Origin: Bacteroidales bacterium UBA5197 | GTDB lineage: Bacteria > Bacteroidota > Bacteroidia > Bacteroidales > Lentimicrobiaceae | Direction: 5' to 3' | NCBI GenBank assembly: GCA_002412885.1 | Contig: DHVX01000049.1 | Coordinates: 1 to 64,000, forward strand | DNA: 64,000 nucleotides | Shown here: positions 52,224 through 62,249 of the stretch, one piece after another | Numbering within the stretch: position 1 is the stretch's first letter | Layout of the letters: every line of letters starts with the position of its first letter | Program-made: the position numbers and the translations under genes | Notes under the pieces: model-generated | What the model saw: the letters and a program-made list of their open reading frames with translations, nothing else | What the model was told of the DNA's origin: nothing | The model's database searches: none

Positions 52224-52562
52224 ATGGAAAGTACAAGACAACAAAAAATTTCGCGACTGCTTCAAAAAGACCTGGGAGAAATTTTCCAACTCATGGCCCG
52301 CGACCATTTGCAGGGGTTCTTAATCACCGTTACCAAGGTTTATATTTCACCCGACCTTTCAATTGCCAAAGTTTATCTGAGTCTTTTTGGTGCTGGTGAC
52401 CGTGAGGAAATCTTCAAGCGCATCAACAAAACAAAGAAAGAAATACGGCATCAGCTTGCACTCAGGGTTGGAAAGCAAATGAGGATAATTCCCGACCTGG
52501 CTTTCTTTATCGACGATTCACTCGATTATATTGAGAATATAGATAACCTTCTCAAAGCCTGA
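52224..52562 (+). CDS. rbfA: 30S ribosome-binding factor RbfA
   Basis: This 112-residue protein has the family start STRQQKISRLLQKDLGEIFQ, KH-type fold and signatures ITVTKVYISPDLSIAKVYLS and MRIIPDLAFFIDDSLDY. RbfA binds the small ribosomal subunit and helps mature the 5' end of 16S rRNA. It is 28 bases upstream of the LolC/E-like permease, a gene order seen in many Bacteroidota. Confidence 0.96.
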   Translation: MESTRQQKISRLLQKDLGEIFQLMARDHLQGFLITVTKVYISPDLSIAKVYLSLFGAGDREEIFKRINKTKKEIRHQLALRVGKQMRIIPDLAFFIDDSLDYIENIDNLLKA

Positions 52563-52590
52563 TCGTTACAAACAATCAACATCCAAAATA

Positions 52591-53832
52591 TTGAAACTGC
52601 CGCTTTTCATAGCCTGGAGATACCTGAAATCGAAGAAATCGCACAATGTGATCAACATCATTTCAGGTGTTTCGGTTGCCGGAGTTACCATTGGAACCAT
52701 GGCACTTATTGTTGTGCTTTCGGTTTTCAATGGATTTGAGAGTCTGGTGGTTTCGCTTTTCAATACTTTTGACCCTCACATTAAAGTATATCCTGCAGCG
52801 GGTAAAACTTTTGCCGACAGCACTTATCCCTGGCAAAAAGTAGCTGATGTGAAGGGCATTGTTGCACAAACCGGTGTGATTGAAGAAAAAGTGCTGCTTC
52901 GTTACGGAACAAATCAATATCTGGCCACATTAAAAGGCGTTGATAAAAACTACGAAACCTGGACCGGACTCAGCAGCATGATGTCTGAAGGCAGTCTCAT
53001 GCTGGAGTTCAAAGGCAGGCCGCTGGCCATTCCCGGACAAGGAGTCGCTTACTACCTCGGATTGAATCTCGATGATTTTGAACAGGAAATTGAAGTGTAT
53101 GCTCCCCGACGTACCGGAAATATCGGGCTCAATCCTGAGCAGGCATTTAATCGTGTGGATATAAGGCCTGTGGGGATATTTTCTGTACAGCAGGATTTCG
53201 ACTCAAAGTACATGATTGTTCCACTCTCGTTCGCACGCGATGCCCTTGAATATCAGGGTGAACTTTCGGCTGTGGAGATTGCAATTGGTGATGAAAAGAA
53301 TCTGATTGCCATGCAGCGCGAAATTCAGGGAATTCTGGGAAGTGCTTTCGAAGTAAAAAATCGTTTTGAGCAGCAGGAAATGCTTTACAAAATCATGAGG
53401 TCTGAAAAATGGGCCATCTTTATGATCCTGGGATTTATACTTTTCATAGCAACTTTTAATGTAATCGGTTCGCTTTCAATGCTGATTCTTGAAAAGAAAA
53501 AAGATATTGCCATTTTGCAAAGTATGGGAGGCGATGAGTTGCTGATTCGACGGATTTTTCTTGTGCAAGGCATGATGGTTTCTTTTGGTGGTGCATTTGC
53601 AGGAATGTTGATCGGGGCAGCCATCTGTTTCATTCAGCAGCAATTTGGCCTGGTAAAGATTAATACCGAAGGCGGCTCATTTTTGATAGATGCTTATCCA
53701 GTGCTCATGCAATGGAAAGATTTTATTTATGTTTTTGTGGTTGTTTCTGTCATTGGTTTTGTTGCAGCGTGGTTTCCTGTCAGAAACATTGGCAGGATCG
53801 GATCAGTAATCGTTGCGCTTCACAGCAGATAA
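52591..53832 (+). CDS. LolC/E-type lipoprotein-releasing ABC permease (TTG start)
   Basis: This 413-residue protein starts with TTG at 52591; the sequence LPLFIAWRYLKSKKSHNVIN aligns with the known N-terminus of the family, and there is no nearby ATG. First transmembrane helix about 28-48, a periplasmic MacB-PCD-like domain (about 55-235), then three helices in the FtsX-type module (IFMILGFILFIATFNVIGSL, and ending VRNIGRIGSVIVALHSR). It releases lipoproteins from the inner membrane to the carrier LolA. The ATPase LolD is not in this window. Confidence 0.93.
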   Translation: MKLPLFIAWRYLKSKKSHNVINIISGVSVAGVTIGTMALIVVLSVFNGFESLVVSLFNTFDPHIKVYPAAGKTFADSTYPWQKVADVKGIVAQTGVIEEKVLLRYGTNQYLATLKGVDKNYETWTGLSSMMSEGSLMLEFKGRPLAIPGQGVAYYLGLNLDDFEQEIEVYAPRRTGNIGLNPEQAFNRVDIRPVGIFSVQQDFDSKYMIVPLSFARDALEYQGELSAVEIAIGDEKNLIAMQREIQGILGSAFEVKNRFEQQEMLYKIMRSEKWAIFMILGFILFIATFNVIGSLSMLILEKKKDIAILQSMGGDELLIRRIFLVQGMMVSFGGAFAGMLIGAAICFIQQQFGLVKINTEGGSFLIDAYPVLMQWKDFIYVFVVVSVIGFVAAWFPVRNIGRIGSVIVALHSR

Positions 53833-54159
53833 GATTATGGCTATTTTCGTTGGCCGGATCTAAAAATCAAAATATCTGGTTAATTGCCACAGCCGTAAAA
53901 ACTGAAAAATAATATGAAAAGTGTGTTACATTCAGGCTGCTTTTCGGATTAATAGGTGCCCTGATTAATAAAATATTTTGCAAAGTCAGGCTAAATTAGA
54001 TTTGTCACCCAAGTTCTTGTAGCAATGAAATGATTTATTGATCTGATAAACAGCTTTATAGATCATTTATTTTTTTTGCTATAAAAGTTGGATCGATGTG
54101 ATTTATATATAGTTTTGCAGGGTTAACAAATTCCGGGATTTCCTTATAAAATTCTTTTC
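53833..54159. other. Intergenic region upstream of the C25 peptidases
   Basis: This 327-base gap contains the promoter at 54088-54117. No terminator behind the permease gene is obvious and no small ORF is supported. Confidence 0.5.
54088..54117 (+). promoter_or_regulatory. Canonical Bacteroidota promoter of the C25 peptidase operon
   Basis: TTG (54088-54090), 19 bases, TAGTTTTG (54110-54117), the textbook TTG-N19-TAnnTTTG form. It is a useful contrast with the regulon promoters, which lack the -33 TTG. The ATG is 42 bases downstream. Confidence 0.72.
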
Positions 54160-57100
54160 ATGAAAAAAGCTTTACTCCGATGGCTCACTGCAGGATTCTT
54201 AACAGTTTTCCTGCTTACGGGCATTATGTCTTCAGCGCAGGTTGTGCTCAACAACAATCTGAAAAACGGCATTGTGCTTCAGGAAAATTCATTCACCGGC
54301 ATCAGGGCAAACAGCTCTTTTGCAGGATTTGATCACTTCGAAGTAAATACTCAGCAAGGGCTGTTTACCGAAGTAACAGCTGAAGGCTATACCTTCACCT
54401 GGGAAGAAGGTTCGCCAAAGCTGCCGGTAATGCGGCGCTTGATTGAAATTCCGGTAGGAGCTGAGCCCGTGGTTACTGTGGTATCCTACGATGTAAAGGA
54501 GTATAGCCTTAGCGATCTGGGAATCCAGCATCCGATTATGCCAACCCAGCCAGCTGTAGCGAAAAGTTTTAAAGGCAAGGTTGATTTTGTAATCAACAAC
54601 GCTGTTTATGCTACCGATAAGTTTAACCGTAATGTTCTCGCAAAAGTTGAGGTAATTGGTTTTATGCGAAATACCCGCATTGCACGCCTCGAAATTTCAC
54701 CCGTTGAATACAATCCGGCACTGGGAATCATCAGGGTTTATGAAAATGTAGTGGTTGATGTAAAATTTGAAGGAGCTGATTATTCAGCAACATCGAAGCT
54801 AAACGATAAAACCCGCTCACCCTATTTTGGTGGTTTTAATTTCCTTAATCAATTGCCCAAAGGAAATGGTCAGCGGGATAATCTGACCTCTTACCCGGTA
54901 AAAATGGTAATAGTATCGCACCCGATGTTTCAGGATGCACTGCAACCTTATATTCAATGGAAAACCAAAAAGGGTTTTACCATGGTTGAAGCTTATACCA
55001 ATGATCCTGCGGTTGGTACAACCACCACTTCTATAAAAAATTACCTTCAGAGCCTCTACAATGCAGGAACTCCTGAAGATCCGGCTCCCAGTTTTGTTTT
55101 GTTTGTTGGTGACGTAGCTCAGATTCCTGCTTTCAGCCAGAGCGGTCATGTTACCGATTTGTATTATTGCGAATATACCGGAGATGCGCTTCCTGAGGTT
55201 TATTTTGGCCGTTTTTCAGCAACAAGTGTTGCGCAACTTCAGCCACAGATCGATAAAACCATGATGTATGAGCAATACCAGTTCCCCGATCCTTCATTCC
55301 TTGGTGAAAGTCTCATGGTTTCAGGAGTTGATGGAAATTATGCTGCCATCCACGGAAACGGACAGATCAATTATGGTACTTCAACATACTTTAATGCAGC
55401 TCATAATATTGAAAGTCATACTTACCTTTATCCTGCATCAGGTAGTTCTGCTGCTGCAATCAGGCAGAATGTAAGTGATGGAGTTGCTTACGGAAATTAT
55501 ACAGCACACGGAAGTTCAAGCGGTTGGTCCGATCCGGCTTTTGAAATATCTCATATTCCTGCACTTCAGAATTATGGAAAATATCCATTGCTGGTTGGTA
55601 ACTGCTGTTTGACCAGCACTTACAACACCAATAGCTTTGGCGAAGAATTGCTTCGTGCACAGGACAAAGGCGCCATCGGATATATCGGTGCTTCAAACAG
55701 TACCTATTGGGATGAAGATTATTATTTCGGAGTTGGTGTTGGTGCAGTGGTGCTAAATCCAACATATGCAAGTACCTCACTCGGCAGTTATGACCGTGCT
55801 TTCCACGATCATGGTGAAGCATTTGAAGATTGGTTTACAACGCAGGCTCAGATGTTTGTTGCCGGAAACCTGGCAGTTACTGAATCAGGATCTTCAAGAA
55901 CTACTTACTACTGGCAGATCTATTGCCTTATGGGCGACCCATCGCTGATGATTTATTTTGGGGTTCCAGAACCTTTAACAGTTGCTTATGAACCAATAAT
56001 GCCGCTGCAATCAGCTTCATTTACAGTAAATACAGATCCATACGCTTACGTTGCAATTTCAAAGGAGGGCGTTTTACACGGTAGTGCCCTTGCCAACGCT
56101 GCAGGATTGGCAGAGGTAATGCTGAGTCCGATTTCAGTGCCAGGCGAAGCCGATGTTGTTATCACCGCTCAAAATCGCCAGCCGTTTATCGGAACAGTAC
56201 TGGTGGCCTCACCCGAAGGTCCTTATGTTTTGATGCAATCGCAGATAGTAAACGATATGAATGCCAACAACAATCAGATGCCGGAGTATTCTGAATCATT
56301 CGGCTTTAATATGGCGCTGAAAAATGTTGGAAATGCCGAAGCACAAAATCTTACCGTTACTTTAACTTCTTCAAGCCCCTACATTGAGGTAAAAGAGAAC
56401 ACCGAGGCATGGCCCAACATTGGTCCCGGTGAAATCGTAAATCTGGATTATGCTTTTGAGGTAACTGCCAGTAATTGGCTGCCCGATCAGCATCCTGCTC
56501 AGTTCAATCTTGAAATTACCGATGGCAATGAAATATGGACTGCCTCTTTCATTGTTAAACTCAACGCACCGGTGCTTGTCAGCGGTGAAATGGTAATTGA
56601 TGATCTGATCAATGGAACAGGCAATGGCAACGGCCGATTAGATCCGGGTGAAAATGTAGTGATTTCATTCCCTGTTCAGAATCAGGGACATTGTACCGCT
56701 CCCGAAACCTTGGCACACCTCTTCTCTGAAAGTGAATGGTTAACCATCAACACTATTCAGTACGAAGTTGGCAATATTGAAAGCAGCTCAGCACTAATGG
56801 CAATCTACAATGTTGCAGTAAGCCCTGATATTCCGGTGGGAACTTCGGTTGACTTCTTTTTTGCCAATGCTTCAGGGCTCTATAATTCTTCAAGAGTATA
56901 TTATCCCAAAGTCGGACTGGTCATTGAGGATTTCGAAACCGGTGATTTTTCTGCATATCCCTGGATAAATGCAAGCAATGTACCATGGGCGATAACTACT
57001 TCTCCGGTTAATGGAGGTACTTATGCAGCGCGTTCAGGTGCTATTGGTGACAATGCTTCCACTACATTGCAGATAACCATGAATGTTACAGCCAACGACA

Positions 57101-58077
57101 ATATTTCATTTGCCCGAAAGGTTTCAAGTGAAGGTGGTTATGACTTTTTGAAATTCTATATCGGCAGTGTTGAAAAAGGTGCATGGTCTGGTAATGTTGA
57201 TTGGGCAATTGAATCATACCCTGTTGCTGCAGGCCAGCATACTTTTAAATGGATCTACAGCAAAGATGGTAGCGTAACCGGTGGTCAGGATGCCGCTTTT
57301 ATTGATGACATCATCTTCCCGTCTTCAAACGGTGGAGGCCAGGGTATGGAATTTACTGTGAAAGCATTTGCTTATCCCGAATCTTTCTGCGGCGAAGGAG
57401 AAGTAAATCTGTTTGCCTTTGTTACCAATGCATCAGGCAATGTGTTGCTAAACTGGACTCCATCAGAAATACTTTCTGATCCACAGATTTTCAACCCGGT
57501 AGCCTGGATCAGTGAGCCTGTTGAATTCAGTGTTCAGGCAGTCAATCTGTTGAGTTCTGTAAACGACAATGTTCTTGTTAATTTCTCTGAAACTCCTGCA
57601 ACCCCTGTTATTACTCACAATTCAACTCAGCTTATTTCAAGTGCAGTTGAAGGAAACCAGTGGTACAATCAGCAGGGAGCCATTGAAGGAGCTATAAATC
57701 AAATATTTGAGCCTCAGGTTTCTGACTTTTACTATGTAATGGTTACCTCGGCAGAAGGCTGCGTTTCAGAACCTTCAGCAGAATTTTACTTTTCCATGGT
57801 TGATGTAAAAAATATGGCTGGCGAAGAGTTCAATGTTTACCCGAATCCTTTCCGTAACCAGTTGAATATTACCTTTGGTGTTAAACAACAATCGCAGGTA
57901 AAGATCAGCCTGCTAAACCTTTTGGGACAGGAAATACGGGTGATCAGAGATGGCTCTTTTGCCGGAGGAAATCACACATTAACATACCAAACATCAGGAC
58001 TTACATCTGGTATCTATTTCCTGAAGCTTGAATCAGGTGAAAAAACCTCAGTCCGTAAAGTTGTTTTATCAGAATAA
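54160..58077 (+). CDS. C25 (gingipain-like) cysteine peptidase with T9SS sorting domain, copy 1
   Basis: This 1305-residue protein has a signal peptide ending near MSSAQ, an N-terminal propeptide (about 30-230), the C25 peptidase domain (about 240-620) with catalytic His in NYTAHGSSSG (about 449) and Cys in LVGNCCLTST (about 480), several Ig/beta-sandwich domains, a CUB- or jelly-roll-like part (about 925-1065), and a C-terminal type IX sorting domain (FNVYPNPFRNQLNITF to the end). It would cross the outer membrane by T9SS and be anchored at the surface or released. Cleavage specificity is not deducible. Confidence 0.92.
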   Translation: MKKALLRWLTAGFLTVFLLTGIMSSAQVVLNNNLKNGIVLQENSFTGIRANSSFAGFDHFEVNTQQGLFTEVTAEGYTFTWEEGSPKLPVMRRLIEIPVGAEPVVTVVSYDVKEYSLSDLGIQHPIMPTQPAVAKSFKGKVDFVINNAVYATDKFNRNVLAKVEVIGFMRNTRIARLEISPVEYNPALGIIRVYENVVVDVKFEGADYSATSKLNDKTRSPYFGGFNFLNQLPKGNGQRDNLTSYPVKMVIVSHPMFQDALQPYIQWKTKKGFTMVEAYTNDPAVGTTTTSIKNYLQSLYNAGTPEDPAPSFVLFVGDVAQIPAFSQSGHVTDLYYCEYTGDALPEVYFGRFSATSVAQLQPQIDKTMMYEQYQFPDPSFLGESLMVSGVDGNYAAIHGNGQINYGTSTYFNAAHNIESHTYLYPASGSSAAAIRQNVSDGVAYGNYTAHGSSSGWSDPAFEISHIPALQNYGKYPLLVGNCCLTSTYNTNSFGEELLRAQDKGAIGYIGASNSTYWDEDYYFGVGVGAVVLNPTYASTSLGSYDRAFHDHGEAFEDWFTTQAQMFVAGNLAVTESGSSRTTYYWQIYCLMGDPSLMIYFGVPEPLTVAYEPIMPLQSASFTVNTDPYAYVAISKEGVLHGSALANAAGLAEVMLSPISVPGEADVVITAQNRQPFIGTVLVASPEGPYVLMQSQIVNDMNANNNQMPEYSESFGFNMALKNVGNAEAQNLTVTLTSSSPYIEVKENTEAWPNIGPGEIVNLDYAFEVTASNWLPDQHPAQFNLEITDGNEIWTASFIVKLNAPVLVSGEMVIDDLINGTGNGNGRLDPGENVVISFPVQNQGHCTAPETLAHLFSESEWLTINTIQYEVGNIESSSALMAIYNVAVSPDIPVGTSVDFFFANASGLYNSSRVYYPKVGLVIEDFETGDFSAYPWINASNVPWAITTSPVNGGTYAARSGAIGDNASTTLQITMNVTANDNISFARKVSSEGGYDFLKFYIGSVEKGAWSGNVDWAIESYPVAAGQHTFKWIYSKDGSVTGGQDAAFIDDIIFPSSNGGGQGMEFTVKAFAYPESFCGEGEVNLFAFVTNASGNVLLNWTPSEILSDPQIFNPVAWISEPVEFSVQAVNLLSSVNDNVLVNFSETPATPVITHNSTQLISSAVEGNQWYNQQGAIEGAINQIFEPQVSDFYYVMVTSAEGCVSEPSAEFYFSMVDVKNMAGEEFNVYPNPFRNQLNITFGVKQQSQVKISLLNLLGQEIRVIRDGSFAGGNHTLTYQTSGLTSGIYFLKLESGEKTSVRKVVLSE

Positions 58078-58098
58078 CCAACACAAAAAAACTTTCAT

Positions 58099-61000
58099 AT
58101 GCGTTTAAAAAGTTCATTTCTCATAATAATATTTTTTCTCCTTGGGGGATTGGTTTCTGCCCAGAACTGGGTTACCATAACTTCCGGCAATCCGGTTGCG
58201 GTGGAAACAAATCTAATTGTCTCCGAATCTTCTGCTACTATTGTAGAATTTTCCATCGGGGGTTTCTACCTCAATCAGGTAAGCACCCCCAAAGGTGATG
58301 CTTATGTTATTGATGTAAAAGGCGCTACCCCGCTTCTTGAGAAGGGGATGCCTGATCTGCCGAAACTTACAGCATCGGTAATTATTCCTGATCAGGCGCA
58401 AATGGAAGTAAGGATTATATCTTCGCGATATATTGACTATCCTTTTATTGAAATTGCTCCTTCAAAAGGAAACTTCACCCGCGATATTGATCCTGTATCA
58501 GTACCTTACACATATTCAAAGGCTTACGAAAGAGACGAGTTCTTTCCAGCCATGCAGGCAAGTCTTAGAGATCCTTATATCCTTCGCGATTACAGGGGAC
58601 AAACCATCATTGCCAATCCTTTCAGCTACAATCCCGTAACCAAAACACTGCGTGTATATTACCAGATGACGGTTGAGGTTTATGCTGCAGGAGTTTCTTC
58701 TTTTAATGTTTTGTCGCGTCAGATTCAACCCGAATCTACCGTTGATGAGTTCCAGAAGATTTACAACAGGCACTTTCTGAATGCCGGTAGCGGATCGCGC
58801 TATACACCGCTTGAAGAGCAGGGCAAGATGCTTATTATTTCGCACGGTGCTTTTATGCCTAACATGCAGAAATTTGTTGAATGGAAGAAAACCATTGGTA
58901 TTCCAACTGAAATTGTTGATGTATCAACAATCGGAACCAATTCTACTGCCATCAAGAATTTTGTTGCCAATTATTATGCAACCAACGGACTAACCTACCT
59001 TCTGCTGGTTGGAGATCATGCACAGGTGCCTACCATAACAACCGGAAGCATTGGCGGGCCTTCAGATGTTGCTTATGGATATCTGGCTGGCAATGACCAT
59101 TATCCCGATGTTTTTGTTGGTCGTTTTTCTGCTGAAAACACCACACATGTTGACACTCAGGTTGATCGCTCAATTGATTATGAGCAGAATCCTGATGTTA
59201 CTGTTGACTGGTTCTCAAAAGGCGTGGGTATCGCATCAAGCGAAGGCCCCGGCGATGATGGCGAATATGACTATCAGCACATACGTAACATTCGCACCGA
59301 CCTGATGGCCTACACTTACACTGCTGTCAGCGAATTGTACGATGGCAGTCAGGGTGGCGAAGACCTGCCGGGAAACCCCAATTCAGGTCATGTTTCAGCC
59401 GAACTGAATGCAGGTCGCAGTATCATCAATTACACCGGACACGGAAGCCAGACATCATGGTCTTCATCGGGATTTTCAAACAGCGGAGTAAACGGGCTTT
59501 CAAACAATAATATGTGGCCTTTTATCTGGTCAGTTGCCTGTGTAAACGGCGACTTTCTGAACAGCACCTGCTTTGCTGAAGCATGGCTCAGGGCTTCCAA
59601 TGCCAGCGGACCAACCGGTGCTGTTGGAGCACTTATGTCAACCATCAACCAAACCTGGAATCCTCCCATGGAAGGTCAGGATGAAATGGTGGATATCCTT
59701 GTAGAATCATATACCAGCAACATAAAACGCACTTTTGGCGGCCTGTCAATGAATGGCTGTATGAAAATGAATGACACCTACGGTTCAGGTGGTGCTGATA
59801 TGACAGATACCTGGCTTATTTTCGGTGATCCTTCTTTAATGGTAAGAACTGCGCTGCCGCAAAATCTGACAGTTAACCATAGCCCTGTAGCTTTTATCGG
59901 GTCAAACCAGTTTGTCGTAAACAGCAATGTTCAGGGTGCTTTGGCATGTTTGACCATGAATGGAGAAATACTGGGCACTGCAACCGTTAACGGAGGATCT
60001 GCCGTAATTACAATTCCAACACTTACAAATGTTGGAACCATGAAACTGGCTGTTACAGCTTTTAATTACATTCCGTATATTGCTGATATTGATGTACTTC
60101 CTCTTGAAGGCCCTTATGTTGTTTACAACAGCAACACAATCAATGATGAAAGCGGAAACAACAACCAGCAGCTTGATTACGGCGAAGCTGTAATGATGGC
60201 ACTGGCGCTTAAAAATGTGGGCACCGAAGATGCTGCTGATGTTGAAGTTAGCATCACCTCTGCAAATCCTTATGTTACCCTGACCGATTCTACCGAAATT
60301 TATCCTTTGATTGCTGCAGGCCAGATTGTTTCTATCCCTGATGGATTTGCTTTCAGTATCAGTGGCGACGTTCCGGATGGCCATCCTGTTCTTTTCGATT
60401 TTATCGCTGTTTCAGGAGAATATGAATTCACCGGAAGCTTTAATGTAATTGCACATTCGGTTGTACTTAACTTTGCTGGTTCAACGCTTACCGACGAAAA
60501 CGGAAACAACAACGGCAAAGCTGATCCCGGTGAAACTTTCAATTTGCACCTTTCCATTATCAATGCAGGTACTGCTCCGGCCTATAATGTCACCGGGCTG
60601 CTTACAACTTCAGATCCAAACATTATAATGAACGTCGATAGTGTTAACTATGGAACTGTTAATGGCTATGAAACAGCTGTTGCCACATTTACTGTAACAG
60701 CACTTCCAACAACTCCGTCAGGCCATATGGCTGAATTTACACTCTATATGTCGGCTGATGGCGGGTTTGCTTCAACAGGAATGTTTAGTGTGGTAATTGG
60801 TCAGATTCCTGTGCTTATTATTGATCTTGATGGAAATCGTAATTCAGGACCAGTCATTCAAAGTTGCCTGAGCAATCTCTCAGTTTCTTCTGATTACCTT
60901 ACTTCATGGCCGCTGGTTCTGGGGTCATATCAATCGGTATTCGTTTGTCTGGGAACCTATCCAAGCAACACAGTTCTTACATCGGGACAGGGTCAGGTTC

Positions 61001-61932
61001 TGGCAAACTTCCTGAATAACAACGGAAAAGTTTACATGGAGGGCGGAGATACATGGGCGTACAACACACCAACCGCAGTGCATCCGATGTTTATGATAAA
61101 CGGCGAAAGTGATGGAAGTGGCGACCTTAAAACCCTTAATGGAATGGATAGTACCATGGTTGAGGATATGTCCTTTTACTTTGAAGGTGACAACAGTTAT
61201 ATCGACCGTATCACTCCTCTGCAATCTGCAACAGCATTGTTCAATAACTCTAATCCGCAGTATTTTGCAGCTATTTCGTACGATGGAGGCACATACAAAA
61301 CCATTGGTTCATCTTTTGAGTTTGCCGGACTACGCGATAGTGACTCCCGATCGATGAAGGATTCACTTATGATGGAATACATCAGTTTCTTTGGATTAAG
61401 CTCGGCAGCTCCTTTGCTTGCGAATTTCATAGCCTCTGATGTTAAGGTTTGCGAAAATGAAGAAATTACATTCACCGATTTCTCAGCAGGTGGTGTTATA
61501 TCATGGGCGTGGAGTTTCCCTGGAGGAACACCTGATACATCAAATGATCAGAACCCGGTGATTTCATACCGCGAACCTGGTGTATATGATGTTACGCTTA
61601 CAGTTTCAGATGGAATCAGCTCACACACCGCAGTCAGAAGTGAATATATCACCGTTGATTATTGTATGGGCTTTACAGGCATTCAGAACAGAAATGAGAT
61701 ACTTGTATATCCAAATCCGGGCAACGGCAGGTTTACTGTTGAATTGCCTGAATTTACAGGTGAAACTACATTGAAAGTTGTTTCAGCCTCAGGCGTTGAA
61801 GTGTACAATTCCAAAACCGGAAAATCAGGATTGCATCTGCTTCAGTTGCCCGCTTCATCGGTCGGAGTATATGTGTTACTGATAGATAATGCTCAGTTCA
61901 GCAAAAGAATCAAGCTGATTGTCGGACACTAA
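58099..61932 (+). CDS. C25 (gingipain-like) cysteine peptidase with PKD and T9SS domains, copy 2
   Basis: This 1277-residue protein has a signal peptide (about 1-21, ending SAQ), an N-terminal prodomain, a C25 peptidase domain (about 225-600) with His in NYTGHGSQTSW (about 448) and Cys in WSVACVNGDF (about 480), beta-sandwich domains, a PKD domain near the end (FTDFSAGGVISWAWSFPGG) and a type IX sorting domain (ILVYPNPGNGRFTVELPEF). It is 21 bases behind copy 1, so one operon. The two are clear paralogues that have diverged in their C-terminal accessory domains, only copy 2 having PKD. Confidence 0.93.
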   Translation: MRLKSSFLIIIFFLLGGLVSAQNWVTITSGNPVAVETNLIVSESSATIVEFSIGGFYLNQVSTPKGDAYVIDVKGATPLLEKGMPDLPKLTASVIIPDQAQMEVRIISSRYIDYPFIEIAPSKGNFTRDIDPVSVPYTYSKAYERDEFFPAMQASLRDPYILRDYRGQTIIANPFSYNPVTKTLRVYYQMTVEVYAAGVSSFNVLSRQIQPESTVDEFQKIYNRHFLNAGSGSRYTPLEEQGKMLIISHGAFMPNMQKFVEWKKTIGIPTEIVDVSTIGTNSTAIKNFVANYYATNGLTYLLLVGDHAQVPTITTGSIGGPSDVAYGYLAGNDHYPDVFVGRFSAENTTHVDTQVDRSIDYEQNPDVTVDWFSKGVGIASSEGPGDDGEYDYQHIRNIRTDLMAYTYTAVSELYDGSQGGEDLPGNPNSGHVSAELNAGRSIINYTGHGSQTSWSSSGFSNSGVNGLSNNNMWPFIWSVACVNGDFLNSTCFAEAWLRASNASGPTGAVGALMSTINQTWNPPMEGQDEMVDILVESYTSNIKRTFGGLSMNGCMKMNDTYGSGGADMTDTWLIFGDPSLMVRTALPQNLTVNHSPVAFIGSNQFVVNSNVQGALACLTMNGEILGTATVNGGSAVITIPTLTNVGTMKLAVTAFNYIPYIADIDVLPLEGPYVVYNSNTINDESGNNNQQLDYGEAVMMALALKNVGTEDAADVEVSITSANPYVTLTDSTEIYPLIAAGQIVSIPDGFAFSISGDVPDGHPVLFDFIAVSGEYEFTGSFNVIAHSVVLNFAGSTLTDENGNNNGKADPGETFNLHLSIINAGTAPAYNVTGLLTTSDPNIIMNVDSVNYGTVNGYETAVATFTVTALPTTPSGHMAEFTLYMSADGGFASTGMFSVVIGQIPVLIIDLDGNRNSGPVIQSCLSNLSVSSDYLTSWPLVLGSYQSVFVCLGTYPSNTVLTSGQGQVLANFLNNNGKVYMEGGDTWAYNTPTAVHPMFMINGESDGSGDLKTLNGMDSTMVEDMSFYFEGDNSYIDRITPLQSATALFNNSNPQYFAAISYDGGTYKTIGSSFEFAGLRDSDSRSMKDSLMMEYISFFGLSSAAPLLANFIASDVKVCENEEITFTDFSAGGVISWAWSFPGGTPDTSNDQNPVISYREPGVYDVTLTVSDGISSHTAVRSEYITVDYCMGFTGIQNRNEILVYPNPGNGRFTVELPEFTGETTLKVVSASGVEVYNSKTGKSGLHLLQLPASSVGVYVLLIDNAQFSKRIKLIVGH

Positions 61933-62249
61933 CATTTGCCCCTTAAATTATATAAGAAGAGGGGGAAGTTTCTCCCTCTTTTTATTTTTAATGAACTTTT
62001 AACACTTTTTTTACCCTGTTTTCTGTTTCATGTTTTGAAAGGTTTTTGTCTATTGATGCGACCTTCCACACTTTTTGCAAGTGTATAATTGAAAGACTTT
62101 CTGAATATTTTAACACATTTTATAAATTTTCGGAACAATCTGAATCATTTATACTTAACTTTGCAAATTCAAGATATTGACAACATTGAGAGCAAATCTG
62201 GGATTTTTTTTATAATTCATATCATTACTAACAATTATTTTTTATCAAA
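61933..62249. other. Intergenic region between the C25 operon and the NYN gene
   Basis: This 317-base gap contains the terminator at 61957-61985 and a possible -7 element TAACTTTG (62156-62163) for the NYN gene, with no good -33 TTG. Otherwise AT-rich and featureless. Confidence 0.5.
61957..61985 (+). terminator. Terminator of the C25 operon
   Basis: Stem AAGAGGG (61957-61963) with CCCTCTT (61974-61980), followed by a T-rich tract. Confidence 0.8.
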
